Positions 1 to 12,800 of a stretch of 64,000 bases of DNA are shown piece by piece (positions within the stretch are counted from its first letter, which is position 1; the number at the start of each line of letters is the position of its first letter). This DNA is from Pomphorhynchus laevis (Eukaryota; Acanthocephala; Palaeacanthocephala; Echinorhynchida; Pomphorhynchidae): contig WNNJ02002500.1 of NCBI GenBank assembly GCA_012934845.2, positions 1 to 64,000 of the forward strand. Reading direction: 5' to 3'. Under the pieces are notes generated by a model. It searched no databases, had not been told where the DNA came from, and worked only from the letters and a program-made list of their open reading frames with translations. A program made the position numbers and the translations under genes.

Positions 1-762
1 TTATTATATTATTTTTTATAATTTTTATATTAAAAATTTAATTATAATTAAATTTTAATCACGTAATTTATTGAAATTTTAATAAATAAGTATGAGCGAA
101 ATTTACCTTGAATAAAATTATCTTTGACATTGCGAGAGTACATGGTTGATGTGTCATTTTAATCCGCCAGTCGGCATTCCAGTAATAATATTAATAATAT
201 TAAATTTATATAATTTTACATTAAATAATAGAATAATTTTATCTTAATTAAATAAATTAAATATAGCAAATGAGAAATTGAAGCAACCTCATCACAAGAA
301 CATTTTTTCGAAGCTTCTTTTGTAGGAAATTCATATCGCCCGGCGATAGCGTCGTAAAATTCTCGTGATAATACTCTTGTTTGTCTCATATACGTTGGTT
401 TGATGGAAAGTCATGTGGATGATCCTTTTTCGGAAGCGAATTCCAGAATATGCTTGTAATTTTCACTTAGGTTTAAGCTATTGAGATCTTGATTTTGGTA
501 TCTAGATTTTATTTTATTTTTCTTTGATTTACTTCCGAATTTCAAGTTAAGAACAGCTCAATTCTTTACCAGTCTTACCATCGATAAGCAGAGCCATGCA
601 AGAGTCGAAAATGTATATTCATCATTTGTTTGTATTGCGTTAATAATTTCAATATGTGAATTTAAGGTGTAAATATCGGATATAAATTTCAATTGAATTT
701 CAGTCCTTATGTTATTTTAAGAATTGTGAAGAATTTTCTATATTTAATAATCAAACAACTAA

Positions 763-768
763 TTTATT
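763..768 (-). promoter_or_regulatory. candidate polyadenylation signal of the carbonic anhydrase gene
   Basis: AATAAA on the minus strand, about 66 bp past the stop codon. The spacing is plausible, but the region is so AT-rich that chance matches are common. Confidence 0.4.
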
Positions 769-833
769 TAAAATGTAAACTCAAATAATTATTACAGCAC
801 AATAATGTAATCTAGAAATGACATCAACTGCAT

Positions 834-899
834 TCATTCGGCATTTGCGGTGATGTATCGATAATTTATCGGCTGAACGTTTCGAAAATTCGGTCCTAT
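834..899 (-). CDS. carbonic anhydrase exon 8 (C-terminus)
   Basis: Starts after a T-rich CAG acceptor. Encodes 21 residues beginning IGPNFRNVQPINYRY and ends in TGA at 836-834. The NFRxVQPxN string is the C-terminal signature of alpha-carbonic anhydrases. Confidence 0.88.
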   Translation of the reverse strand: MGPNFRNVQPINYRYITANAE

Positions 900-3800
900 C
901 TGAAAAAAATACTTTGTATTATTGTAATGAGCGTTTGACAATAAATACAAACCAAGCACTGACTGGGATTGTTCCCTGTATCACTTTGAAAATGAAGTTC
1001 GCATTCATCTCCTAGCTTGGGAAGCGACAAGAATTGTCTTAACTATAATTGTGAAATTTAATAGTTGACAATCAACAAAAAATTACGAATACCTGATCAT
1101 CCCCCACTAATAATAAATTCTTGGCTATCACAAATTTCACATTTTCATAACAAGGCGGTGTGGTTAACGAACCGTAATATTGGAAATACGCCATTATATT
1201 AAGTGGTATAATATTGCTAAGATTGAAGTCTGGTAGTTTGTAATGTTTACCATGGACAGTTATTTTCGGGAATAAATTTACGATTTTTTGAAGCCCTTTG
1301 TTATTTTTATAGGAGTTCTAAATTATAAAAAAGAAATAATTTCGATAACTTGCCTTCTCATTGATTTTTTATAAAATCATATGGAGTAATGAAAAATAAA
1401 TAAATCTTTATTCTATAATTATCGTATTGCTGGAAACTTTTAATCCAAACCAATTATTGAATAACTAATACCATTTAAAAATTAATATTATTTAACTGAA
1501 CTCGAGAAAACGAAAAATAATTTATGAAATGCGGAAAGTTTAAGTTTATCGATATATGAACAAAAGATCATTAAAGTGTTAAAATTAAGTCGATAAATGC
1601 CTGTATAAATTTGTAAATCTAGTTAAATTTAATTGAATGTAATTTAAATTTACTGTTAATAAACAATAGCAATTATATCTGTAAATACAAGTAAATAATA
1701 TTTACAGATTTCTGTTTTACTTATTATAATATTAAGAATTAAGAATTTTAATAAAATGCATTATAAAATTGTAAAATAATCGCCGTTGATATTTGTATCA
1801 AAAATATTATATAATAATATTATATTTATAATATAATATTATATTATATTAATAATGTTATATTCATAATTAACAAAATTATTCAAATTAACAATAATTT
1901 TCAATTATTCGATGAAATATATAATTGAAAAAGTTGTAAAATAATAAATATTAGTTTTTTTTGTACATATCCAATGACTATTATAAATAAATTGAGATGA
2001 TCAATTAGCTTTAAATGAGTAATTTAATTGAATGTAATTTAAATTTACTGTTAATAAACAATAGCAATTATATCTGCTATCTTTTATTGAAAATTTATGA
2101 AGATGCTAACAGAAGTTGGCAAAATATCAAAAATAATTTCCTCTTTTCTTTGATCCAGCTCAAATAATTATTGGAGCTGGATCAAAGAAAAGAGGAAATT
2201 ACTTTTGATATTTCGCTAACTTCTGTTACCATCTTTAGAAAATTCCTGAAGATGCTAACAGTAGTTAGCGAAATATCAAAAATAATTTCCACTCTTCTTT
2301 GATCCAGCTCCAATAATTAGTTATCAATAATGGATCATTATCAACTATTTGAAATTTTAAAAATTATTCAAATTAACAATAATTTTCAATTATTCGATGA
2401 AATATATAGTTGAAAAAGTTAAAATAATAAATATCAGTTTTTATTTATTTTTTTGTGCATATCTGACTATGCGATGAAAACAAGATTATACAATGATTAT
2501 ATAAATATATTGAGATGATCAATTAGCTTTAAATGAGTAAGAAAGACGACGTCAATGGTAACAAGGGCTTCCCGCAGCTCTAAAAAGTTGAACTTTGCAT
2601 TATTTAACAGAGCTGAACAACCACTCTTTGAATAGACTTGTGAAAAACAGATAAAAAGCTATTTAGTATATCGTCCTTGTTTTAAGCCAAGATGCAGTCC
2701 CGTATGAAATCAACACATGTACCACGATGTCAGCATTGAGTGCAGACTGCTTTGATCGGATAAATCTGATATTGTGACATCCATAGAAAGCAACGGCGGT
2801 ACCATATGTACTTTTAGAAGCTTTTACAATCAGACTCCGCACAATTTAACGATAAAATGTTTTTTGATTGGGCCTGTTCGCAGGTAACCATTTAAATTGT
2901 ATATAATAAATTGCTTAAATTATAAAGTTTCATAAATATTATATGTTTATCATAAATATTGTTTTACTAATAAATTTAAAAGTTTACACGAGAACTGTAA
3001 GTTTATTGTTAGCATAAACGAATTTAAATGTAAAAGCAATGAAAATATGATTTATTTTTTTAAATAAAAATAAATTTTATATATTTATTATTAGTTATGG
3101 TCTAGTGAATACTACAGTGAATACATTTGAATAAAATATGTAGCATATTTTCGTACCCCCGTTACACAATTACTTCTTCAAAATCTGTGCAAATCAACTA
3201 AAAATGTGTATAAACGAAAACATATCATTTTATTGATAAAACTTTAATATTAATATTATGTATATATTAATATTAATATTATTAATATTATGTATAATAT
3301 TATAAATATTTTATTAATATTTTATAATTGGTATGTTAAACTGGATAAAACGTATCCTTCACATAATTTTCTTGTTGGTAATTTATATTTTATTGAATAT
3401 TTTATAATAATTTAATAATATTTTATAATTTATATATAATAATCAAAATTTATTGTTTTGCAAGACATAACACAAAGATGTTTCATTGTTAAGCAAAATA
3501 GGTACAAATATTACGTGCTTGTTTCATTTTCAAACATTTTGAATAATATTTCAAAATGTAAATTTTGAATATAAATGGAATAAATAAAATATAAAATGGA
3601 ATACAAAAATAGAATATAAAATATTTTTGAGCCTGCAAAGAAAATAATTTAATTCCACGATGTGCAAAGTTGACGTGCGGCATTAAAATTTTTAACGACT
3701 CAGCATTCTCGAAAAAAAGGTTATTTTCTGAAGATACATTTTATTAAATATTTAATTACTTTTAAATAGTTGAAACTGATCCATTATTGATAGATAATTA

Positions 3801-6800
3801 TTAGAGCTGGATCAAAGGAAAGACGAAATTATTTTTGATATTTCGCTAACTACTGCTAGCGTCTTTAGAAAATTACGTAATTTTCTAAAGTAAATTAAGT
3901 TATAAATTAAGTAATTTTCTGAAGTAATTAAGTAATTTTATTAAGTAATTTTCTAAAGATGCTAACAGAAGTTAGCGAAATATCAAAACAAAATCCTATT
4001 TTCTTTGATCCAGTTCTAATGATTATTTATTATTAATAATATTATTCAAAATGCTTGAAAATGTGAGACAAACATTGTGTTTGTCTCACATTTTTGTCTC
4101 ACACACTGTTTGTTATGTGACAAACAGTGTGTTTGTCACTTTTTCGTTTATCAATTTTGTGTTTGCATTTTCGTTTGTCAATTTAATTTAATGATATATA
4201 TTATTTATATACCGTATGCTGCTTTCACTCATCCGTTAATTACCGTTCGCAGTCTCGCATAACAGCGGATTCTACTTTTATATTTTTTCAAAATTTCCTC
4301 AATTCTGTGATTTATTACGCTATTTTTAGCAGTAAAACGTTTAAATTCACCATAACTTGTGAATTAATTTAAACTGCAATATTAGTTAATTAAAAATTAG
4401 AAAACGGAGAATAAATAAGTTAATTTAAAATAAAAAGGTGATAATTTACGTATTTAAATAAATACGTAAAATATTTAAAATATTCACACAGACATTTAAA
4501 AATTGACCAATAATTGGTGCTTTAAATAAATGCATTAATTATTTTAGTGATAATTAATGATTAATTTATTGGGATTGTGGTGCATCTAATACATTAAAAA
4601 TAGATATGTCGATCAATATCAATAACTGCAATTTACACATTAATACAAATGAAAGTCGTAATAAAAATAAAACGTTGGATTAACTCATACTATACAAAAT
4701 AATAATCCCTTTAAAAGATATTGTTATACAAAAATGTTTGCACGTTTTTACATAAGAATGTTACGAACCTTGAACAAGAATGCAAGCACCAAGAGTCCAT
4801 CGCGATTATGCATGGCTATGTCTACAGTCTCATATTTAGATTGATATGCAAGGATGTGCATCTGAAGTAAATATAAATTTAATTATGAATGATTTTTTTA
4901 TTTTATCTTAAAGCTACATTTTGTTTTCTAGTAAATCAAATCAGCTAACTGAGTCTACGTATTTAATATAATTATAAAATAAACAAAACATAATAATGCT
5001 AAATCAAAATTTAATAATTAAATAATAAAATACATAATTGTTTTTAGATTTTTTATAATTTAAATCAAGTTAAAAAAATAATAATGAGAGAATTTATTAT
5101 ACCTCTTTACCTTTCGGTACTGGGTAAACAAAATAAATACACCAAAAGTTTATCAATTTTATAAATTGTATTTCAAAATCTTCTCCTACTGTCAATATCG
5201 GATAGTGACATATTTTTCAAAATTGGGCAAGTGAAGCTATGCAGGTTAGATGCGCATTCATTTTTGCAAAGAACACAAATGCACAAAAAAAATAAATTAA
5301 AAAAAACGTCATTTTTATGAATTGACTAATAAATAACAGACGTTGTATCAGAATAAGGATTAGAGGTCATCAGTAGGAACTGCTATGCTATCAAATTTCG
5401 GCCCCTAACTCCTCTACCCAACATAGCATCGGGGCCAAATACATGCTAATGATGTATTTCCTCTGATAAAACTATCTAGTATCTTATTCTAATACAAAGT
5501 ATATTATTATCCATCCATAAAAATTTATTATTTGTTATCCATTCATAAAAGTTTTCCGCTAATGATTTTAAATTTAATTTTAATATTATTGTGTTGATTT
5601 ATATATTACCATTTTCTGCTTGATGTTATTTTTATAGTAACCTAGTTTAAAATATGCATCTATTAAATTATTTAAATTATTTTGAAGAAAGCCAATATCA
5701 TTACATATTGTTGCAATTCTTAAAATTTCAATATTTCATTTATTATATTTTATATTATATGGTATGCATGAATGCTCATGCAACAATATGTTTCTTGTAA
5801 ATTTAAATATGTCATCTTTACGATATAAATTAATAGTAGTTTTAGTTAATGTTAATTTAATGTTCATATCTAGATATACACTTTCTTTATCATCAATATT
5901 GGTTTTGTTAAGAATAAGGCTTTCTGGATAAATGTGCTCACTAATTGAATAAAAATTATTAGAATTAAATACACATATATCATCAATGTATCGAAACATA
6001 TTTCATATATTTATATTGTTTAGATTTAGTTTTTACACAGTTATGAACAAATTCATATTCTATATAGCATAAAAACAAGTCAGCTATAATTGGGCTATTA
6101 TTACCACCCACTGGATCACCTTTTACTTGTCTAAATATAGATGTCCTTACTTTTAAATAATTTTGATTTATCAAAATATTTAAGGATTCTATTAATTCAA
6201 TTTTATCCATATATTTATATTTACTTGATGGTTTAATTTTTGTTAGATAGGCGTTATAATTATTATAACATATATATGTAAGCTATAGTAAGTTATAACT
6301 AATAATTAGTAATTAGTGATTAAAAATGAATTAATATTTTATTAATTTCGGAATTTATTTATTAATCCATGTATATTACACTCTTATTATCAATTGAATT
6401 GACTGCGGAATAATCGATCAATATTAAGAAAAATATAAATTAACGGAAATATGCCAGATAAAAATAAAATTAACTTAAATAATTATGATAAGACATTATA
6501 AATCGGCTTTTGCGATATCAAAATGAATTTACTTGTTATTGATACATTCTACTGGTTACTGATAAATTATCTCCGTAATTTCAATTGTATTATGTTTAAT
6601 TGTTTAATTTGTGTTTTATGTTTTCTTTTGATTGCAATGAATTTCTTGTTAATTGTTTTGTTGATTTTTATATATTTTTATTTTTTCCATTTTAATACAT
6701 ACTTGTTTTTGCTTAGTGTATTATTATTTTGTTCTTTGAACTAACCGATGTGTAGCTCTTTTTCCTAAAATCGTATAACATGCCCAAGGTTTAACAGCTA

Positions 6801-9800
6801 CTGAAACAATTCCTGATGATGAACACAGTGGTGTTCGGAAATTTGAATACATATCAAAGCGCGAAAATGTGTGTCGCATATTCATATCAAATGAAAATGA
6901 CAGAAAAAATTGTAAAAAAAATTACCATCGGTGCTTCAAACAACTTACAAAATCAAGCTAATATGGAACGGAACTCAGGTATTTCCAATGTAACATCGAA
7001 TTTTCAAGCCAAAGAAAACAAGGTTAGTCCTATTTCGTCTAATTTTTTAATCTCAATTACGGATGGATAACTCCCTCCTGTGCCTAAAGTGGTGAATCTG
7101 GTAATAATCAGACTTCTTCAACCATTTGAAAGGAAGAATCTTTTCAATATTTTTCTGAGAGAGTTTACAAGCTCTTATAAGAAGAGAATTCTATTTAATT
7201 CGATAAAATATTTAGATTCCGAAATCCGGGTTTCTTTCAGCTCTCCAGATCTGGCAGCATCGTACCTAGAATTTTTCGAAACACACCTAAAAGAATTTGG
7301 GTCAACTACTTACAGGCCTATACAAGCGACTCTGAAAATTAATAATTTTCCGCCCTTTGCAACGGAGGAAGATATCATTGCTCTCACATCTGAGTTCAAA
7401 ATTCATAATATTCGCCCAATCCTGGGCAAGAAAGGCCAGGCTATACCAATAGCATTCTGTTCTACCGCAGTCGATCAGGCGGAATGTCTGGCTAAAAGCA
7501 AATGTAACCCCTTTCTGGGGTACAATCTTTCTTTCAATATCGTAGATGCTGATGACTTAACATACCCCCATTGCAATGGGTGCCACCTCTGAGGGCACTG
7601 GTCCTCGAACTGTACTAGGCCCCATACGTGTGGGGTTTGCAGCTCTTCCGAAGTCCATGAGGGGAAATGTTCTCTCCCCCCTCTGTGTTCCAATTGTGGT
7701 GGTCAGCACCCGGCCTGGTCTAGAAGATGTCCTATCTTCAAAGAATACAAATTAAGGCATTGTGGGGCACCGGTCAAACCGGCCCACTTTGCCGCTGCCA
7801 GCTTATCCAATTCAAACGGTTATGGTATGTCGGACACCGACATTTTCAAAATTGTTGACGCAAGACTACAGATATATAAAGACGAGATTCGAGCCTTAAC
7901 GAACCATCTGATAGCGAAATTCGAGGAGTCCCGTTCTCCTCCATCGACGATTCTTACCTCTTCAAAGAGAGCCCCCCGTTCTAAGAAGATATCATCTTCT
8001 AAACAAAAGTTGGCTTCCTTGAAGTTGGCAAAGAAAGATGATATATGTTGGGAGTTGTTGGCCTCAAAGGGAGATGAAGATAATGCCGGTGGGCAAGTGT
8101 CTTCTCCTGGTAGGGCTGGGAGTGAGAAGGGCAACTTTCTCTCTCCTAGTTTCTGCTAGGAGGTAGGCATCCCACTCCAGCTGTCGTAACACAATGCAAA
8201 GTAGTCAAGAGCCTTTTTCACTGAATATACTTCAGTGGAATTCGGGAGGTGCTTCTGCCCTTAGCCTTCTATCTGGTAGAGATGCGGATGTTATAGTCCT
8301 TCAGGAGACGCGGTCTATCCGTATCCCCCAGGACATTACTCGATTTATCCCCAAGCATATTTACACCCACTTCACTCCGTACATAACCCCTCCTCACGCC
8401 TCTTCATCTCAGGTCTTTTAACCCTAGTTAAATGCTCCTTAAGATCATCCCTTCTTTTAAACTATTCTTGTCCAGCCCTGTCTTGTTTAGCTGTTTCACT
8501 TTGTAAGAATGGTAAACGTATCAGCATAGCCAATATCTATATTAGGCCAGGGGAAATTCACAAGAACCGTGATCTCCTGGACCGTATTTTGGGTAGTGGC
8601 TATGACATGTTACTCGGTGACTTCAACGACAGAACTGGTCGTTGGATTAATGCAGCACTCCGCAGAGCCAGGAACGATTACCTTATTCACAAACCACCGT
8701 CCCCAACTTTTCATTGCTCAACAACTAATTCTCTCCTCGACATATTACTGCTTCATAAGATGTGGTTGTTGAAACCCATCTGTACTGAGCAGTCGCGCCA
8801 AAAACAGACCATCTCTCATGACCTAATTCGTTGGCGGATAGAGGAAGATACGTTGCTTAGAAGGAGGTTTCACTTTGATCCCATCAGAGTGGCTTTCTTT
8901 CAGGCGGCTATCCAACTCTTCCCCAGAATTAGTAATGAGAATTTGACCGAATTTAATTCCTTCCTCTCCTCGTAAGCTACCGCGTTTCTTTCGACTACCT
9001 ATAAAGGTCATATTTACAATCCCACTCCAACAAAACTCAAGGTTTTGGCTAAAATGCTACGTCTTCCCAATGTCTCTGTTTCCGCCAGGCAGGCCATCTC
9101 GAATGAATACTGGAGCACTAGATATAGGTTCCAGCTGAGCAGGGATAAGGCGAACATCGCTCACCTTAACCCTTCTCAGTCTTCCTTCTGGAAGATATTC
9201 AAGAAGGAGAAGTTTGTCTGTTGGAAGGATAGAGCTTTGGGTTGGATTGGTAGTATAGGCCTTGATAATGTTTTGAAGGAGTCACTATCCCTACATAATT
9301 ATGGAGCCACTCAATCTCCCCAACCAATCCCGCCTGGGGGCCACTTCCGGGCACCTCTAAATCCGTCGCTCCACTATCTTCTCGAGTCTGTCAGCTTTTG
9401 ACAGCCGATCAAAGAAGAGAAGTGGCCGTCACAATGCTTTTAGCCTCACCATCCGATGTAGCCGGCATCAATATTAGTCGTAGAATTTTCTTACCAAAGC
9501 ATAGTCCGGTTTCATGTCCCAAAGATCTGCGTCCCATTTCGATTCAAAACTCCCTCATCTCCATCTACGAAAAAGCGCTTGCGCGTAGAATCCGCGACCA
9601 TTTAAGTAGGCGTAATTTGATCCCACCGAGTTTTCACGGGTTTGTCAAGGGACGCTCGGTTCATTCAGCAATAGGTGAAGTGCATCAGTTTTGTAGGGAT
9701 AATAGCCATCAACTAGCTGTGGCTGTTTTCCTTGACTTTTCTGCTGCATTTGACCGCATTTCCATTCCCTTTGTTATCTCCTCTCTCAGGTCCCTCGGGT

Positions 9801-12800
9801 TGCCTGCGAGAATTGTTAACAGGGTGGAGATATTACTGTTTACCAAGAGGTTCTACTATGAAGACGACCCTGATGCGTGTCAGTTCTACCCTATTACAGG
9901 TGTGCCCCAAGGATCCCCACTTTCTCCTATCTTATTTCTTGCTGCCTCTATTGTACTATTCAAGAATTTTAAACGTGATCAACATCTAGTGGTATACGCT
10001 GATGATACCACGGCCCTGTTCTCTGGACGCAGGTGCAAAGATGTCGCTTCGGACATCAGCCGTTTCTTTTTAAGATTAACAGACCAGCTGACCCTATCCA
10101 ATCTTATTTTAAATTCATCCAAATCGCAGGTAGTTGTCTTTCATGGCACCCCTGCGACAAAGAAAAAATTAAAGAGACTAGCACTCTCAGCTCTATCTTC
10201 TATATTGACTAATCAACCACTCCCTACCTTCACAAGTCGAGTAAAATACCTGGGGTTCACTGTTACGGTGAACTGGTCGGCGAAAGCTGACCTGGATAGA
10301 CTTAAACGTATCCTGAAGAAAGCTAGGTGGGCCCTGAAACGGGCTCAGCATCTGTCGTTGAAAGGGAAAAACCCAGGTGCGCCTTTGGGGCACCTGGGCT
10401 ATCTCGGGATTAGTCTTCTTTTCGAGAGGACGTCCCCCAGAACAAAGGCTAAGGTTTCTTAAGCTCCTCGTATTTCGTTTGTTCAGCATTGTCCGCGCCG
10501 ATTAGATTTTTCGGGGGGGGGAGAGGTGAAAGACCCCCGGTGGTTCATTCGGAAGGCGGTCTGTTGCATCGGTTGGGGGCTCAGATCTCTCTGAATTTGA
10601 GGCTATGAAGAAAGGGAAGACTTCAAGAAAGAATTTAATGAAGTCGTTGTTCTGTCTTATGACTATATGTCTCTGACTGTTATGACTATTTTTCATTTAT
10701 GTTTTGTGATTTAATAAAATCTTTATTTTATTATGAATACATATCAAATTGCGAAAATGTGTGCAAGTGTAACGTTCGGACGATCAAAGAATTCCAAAAA
10801 GCTAACAATTTCAATGCAAATTTCTGCATGATTCTTGATAAAGAAGAGTTGAAGAAGGTAATGATTACACCAGTGGATCCAGTTTAGGTTAGTGAAGCTT
10901 TTGTCTCTGATTTTGATGGGGAGGTGCTTCATCCTATAAAGAAACATGCAAATCTGGTGATTATTACTCCTAACACACCTGTAGCCAGAAACATGTTTTT
11001 GAAACATGTTTAACAGAACAGTTAACAGAAACATGTTAACTTTGCCAGATTTATTAATAACACATACAGAATCTCATTTGTTACTCCCGACCTTTCCTCA
11101 TCCTATAAAAAGTATTTCAACGATAATTTCTCGAACATGGGGGTCCTTACTCTAAAACCGATCATGGCATCATTCAAGATTACCAATATCATCACTGACC
11201 TTGATAAAATTGACATCGAAGTCCTTGAGAACCGTTTTAACCTACACAATGTTAGGTTTGTCAATAACAAGGACAATTTGCCTATTCCTGTTGCATTTGC
11301 TAATACTGATGAATGCAACGCAGATATCATTTCTAAGGCTGTGCACAATCTGTTTATGGGGTGCAATCTAAAATTTACAAAAGTTAGCTCAGATAATCTA
11401 GTGTACCCCCATTGCAACACATGTCACGGCTGGAGTTACTGGAGCTCTAGTTGCAATAAATCAAGAGTCTGTGGGAACTTTGGTTCGAACGACAGTAATC
11501 ACAACTTCGATTACAGACTTCCTCCAATATGCTCGAATTGTTGTCTTTTACATCCTGCTTGGTCCCGGAGATGTGAAATTTTTAAAAATACTCCAGAAGA
11601 CATTTACAAAAAGCGAATTCTAGCTCCAACCCTCCTCCCTGCAACTTCAATCATATCTGCCAACCGTTTTCCAATAACGAATACATTCTCGAAATTTGCA
11701 GAAGAATGAATCAAGATACCATGAAGTCCATGAAATCCATGATAGCTAAATTAGTCAACGCGTTATTCTCTTCACCATCGATTTCCTCAACTTATTTGAT
11801 CAAGTCCAACAAACGAGCTAAATCTAACTACAGGACAAATTCGTCTAAGAAAAGTTCTTCCTCGTCAGCACAAATAACCCCCTTGTTATCAAGCTAACGA
11901 AGAGCAGTAACTCAACTTAGGAAATGGCAGTGGCCAACAATATGAAGGGAAATGAAGATAACGACTATGGTCAAGGGTTTCTAACTTGTACGACTGGGTG
12001 TGGGGAGGGCAACCTTCTCACCTCCAGCTCGGACTAGGAGGAGGCATCCCACTCCAGCAAGCTTAACATAATGCAAAGTAATCAATAGCCTTTTTCACTG
12101 AATCTCTTTCAGTGGAACTCGGGAGGTGCTTCTGCCTTTAGACTTTTATCTGGAAGAGATGTAGATGTTATAGTCCTTTAGTAGACGGGGTCTATCCGTC
12201 TCTCCGAGGACATAACTTGATTTATCCTAAAGCACATCTACACTTACTATACTTCGTACATAACCCCACCTAACTCATCTTCATCTCAAGGTCTTTTAAC
12301 CCTAGTTAAATGCTCCTTAGGATCTTCCCTCCTGTTGAACTACTCTTATCCAGCCCTATCTTGTTTAGCTATACCACTTTGTAAGAACGGTAAACGCATT
12401 AGTATAGCCAATATCTACATCCGTCCAGGGGAGATTCATAAGAACCGGCACCTCCTAGATCGTATTTTAGGTAGTGAATATGACATGTTACTTCGTGACT
12501 TCAACAACAGAACTGGTCGTTGGATTAATGCAGCACTACGCAGAGCAAGGAACGACTATCTTATTCATAAACCACCGTCCCATACCATTCATTGCTCAAC
12601 AACAAATTCTCTCCTCGATATATTACTACTACAAAAGATGTGGTTGTTGAAACTCATCTGTACTGAGCAGTCGCAACAACAGACCACCTTTCATGACCTA
12701 ATTCGCTGGCGGCTAGAGGAAGATACGTTGCTTAGAAGGAGGTTTCACTTTGATACAAATAGTGTGGCTTTCTTTCAGGCAGCTATCCAACTCTTCCCTA

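Larger units (their letters stand above)
4932..6260 (-). mobile_element. Penelope-like retroelement fragment with tail, copy 1
   Basis: From 6260 leftward the frame reads ...SIFRQVKGDPVGGNNSP then IADLFLCYIEYEF, and after a small frameshift near 6000 FRYIDDICVFN. The GDPVGGNNSP block and the YIDD catalytic box place the reverse transcriptase with Penelope-like or closely related elements, not LINEs. Homology continues to IPYNIKYN near 5740, then a non-coding tail of about 700 bp ends near 4932. The N-terminal part is missing, and no GIY-YIG endonuclease is visible downstream of the polymerase. That would fit the clade with an N-terminal endonuclease, truncated here. Lies in carbonic anhydrase intron 4. 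Confidence 0.7.
6785..10732 (+). mobile_element. I/Jockey-type LINE, tandem copy 1
   Basis: About 3.95 kb with both LINE reading frames and a 3' end in an A/T-rich tail (AATAAAATCTTTATTTTATT). Its downstream border is the first base of an independent copy of the same family, beginning ATGAATACATATCAAA, which matches this copy near 6846. Inside carbonic anhydrase intron 4 and antisense to that gene. The frames are damaged by few changes, so the insertion is not very old. Confidence 0.85.

Noticed and set aside
4077-4262. Cys-rich open frame
   Set aside because: It translates the hairpin repeats (TTTGTCTCAC) and has no start context or homology.
5736-6260. Group II intron or bacterial-type reverse transcriptase
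   Set aside because: GGNNSPIIADLF with FRYIDD and repeated non-coding tails in several animal loci fit a Penelope-like element better.
6523-6744. Open frame rich in Phe, Leu and Ile that looks like a membrane protein
   Set aside because: Its composition follows from T-rich DNA, there is no family signature, and it lies in an intron of the carbonic anhydrase gene.
8194-10462. RNase H domain at the end of the I/Jockey-type LINE
   Set aside because: The frame ends about 150 codons after YADD in both copies that reach the 3' end, and no D-E-D pattern was seen.
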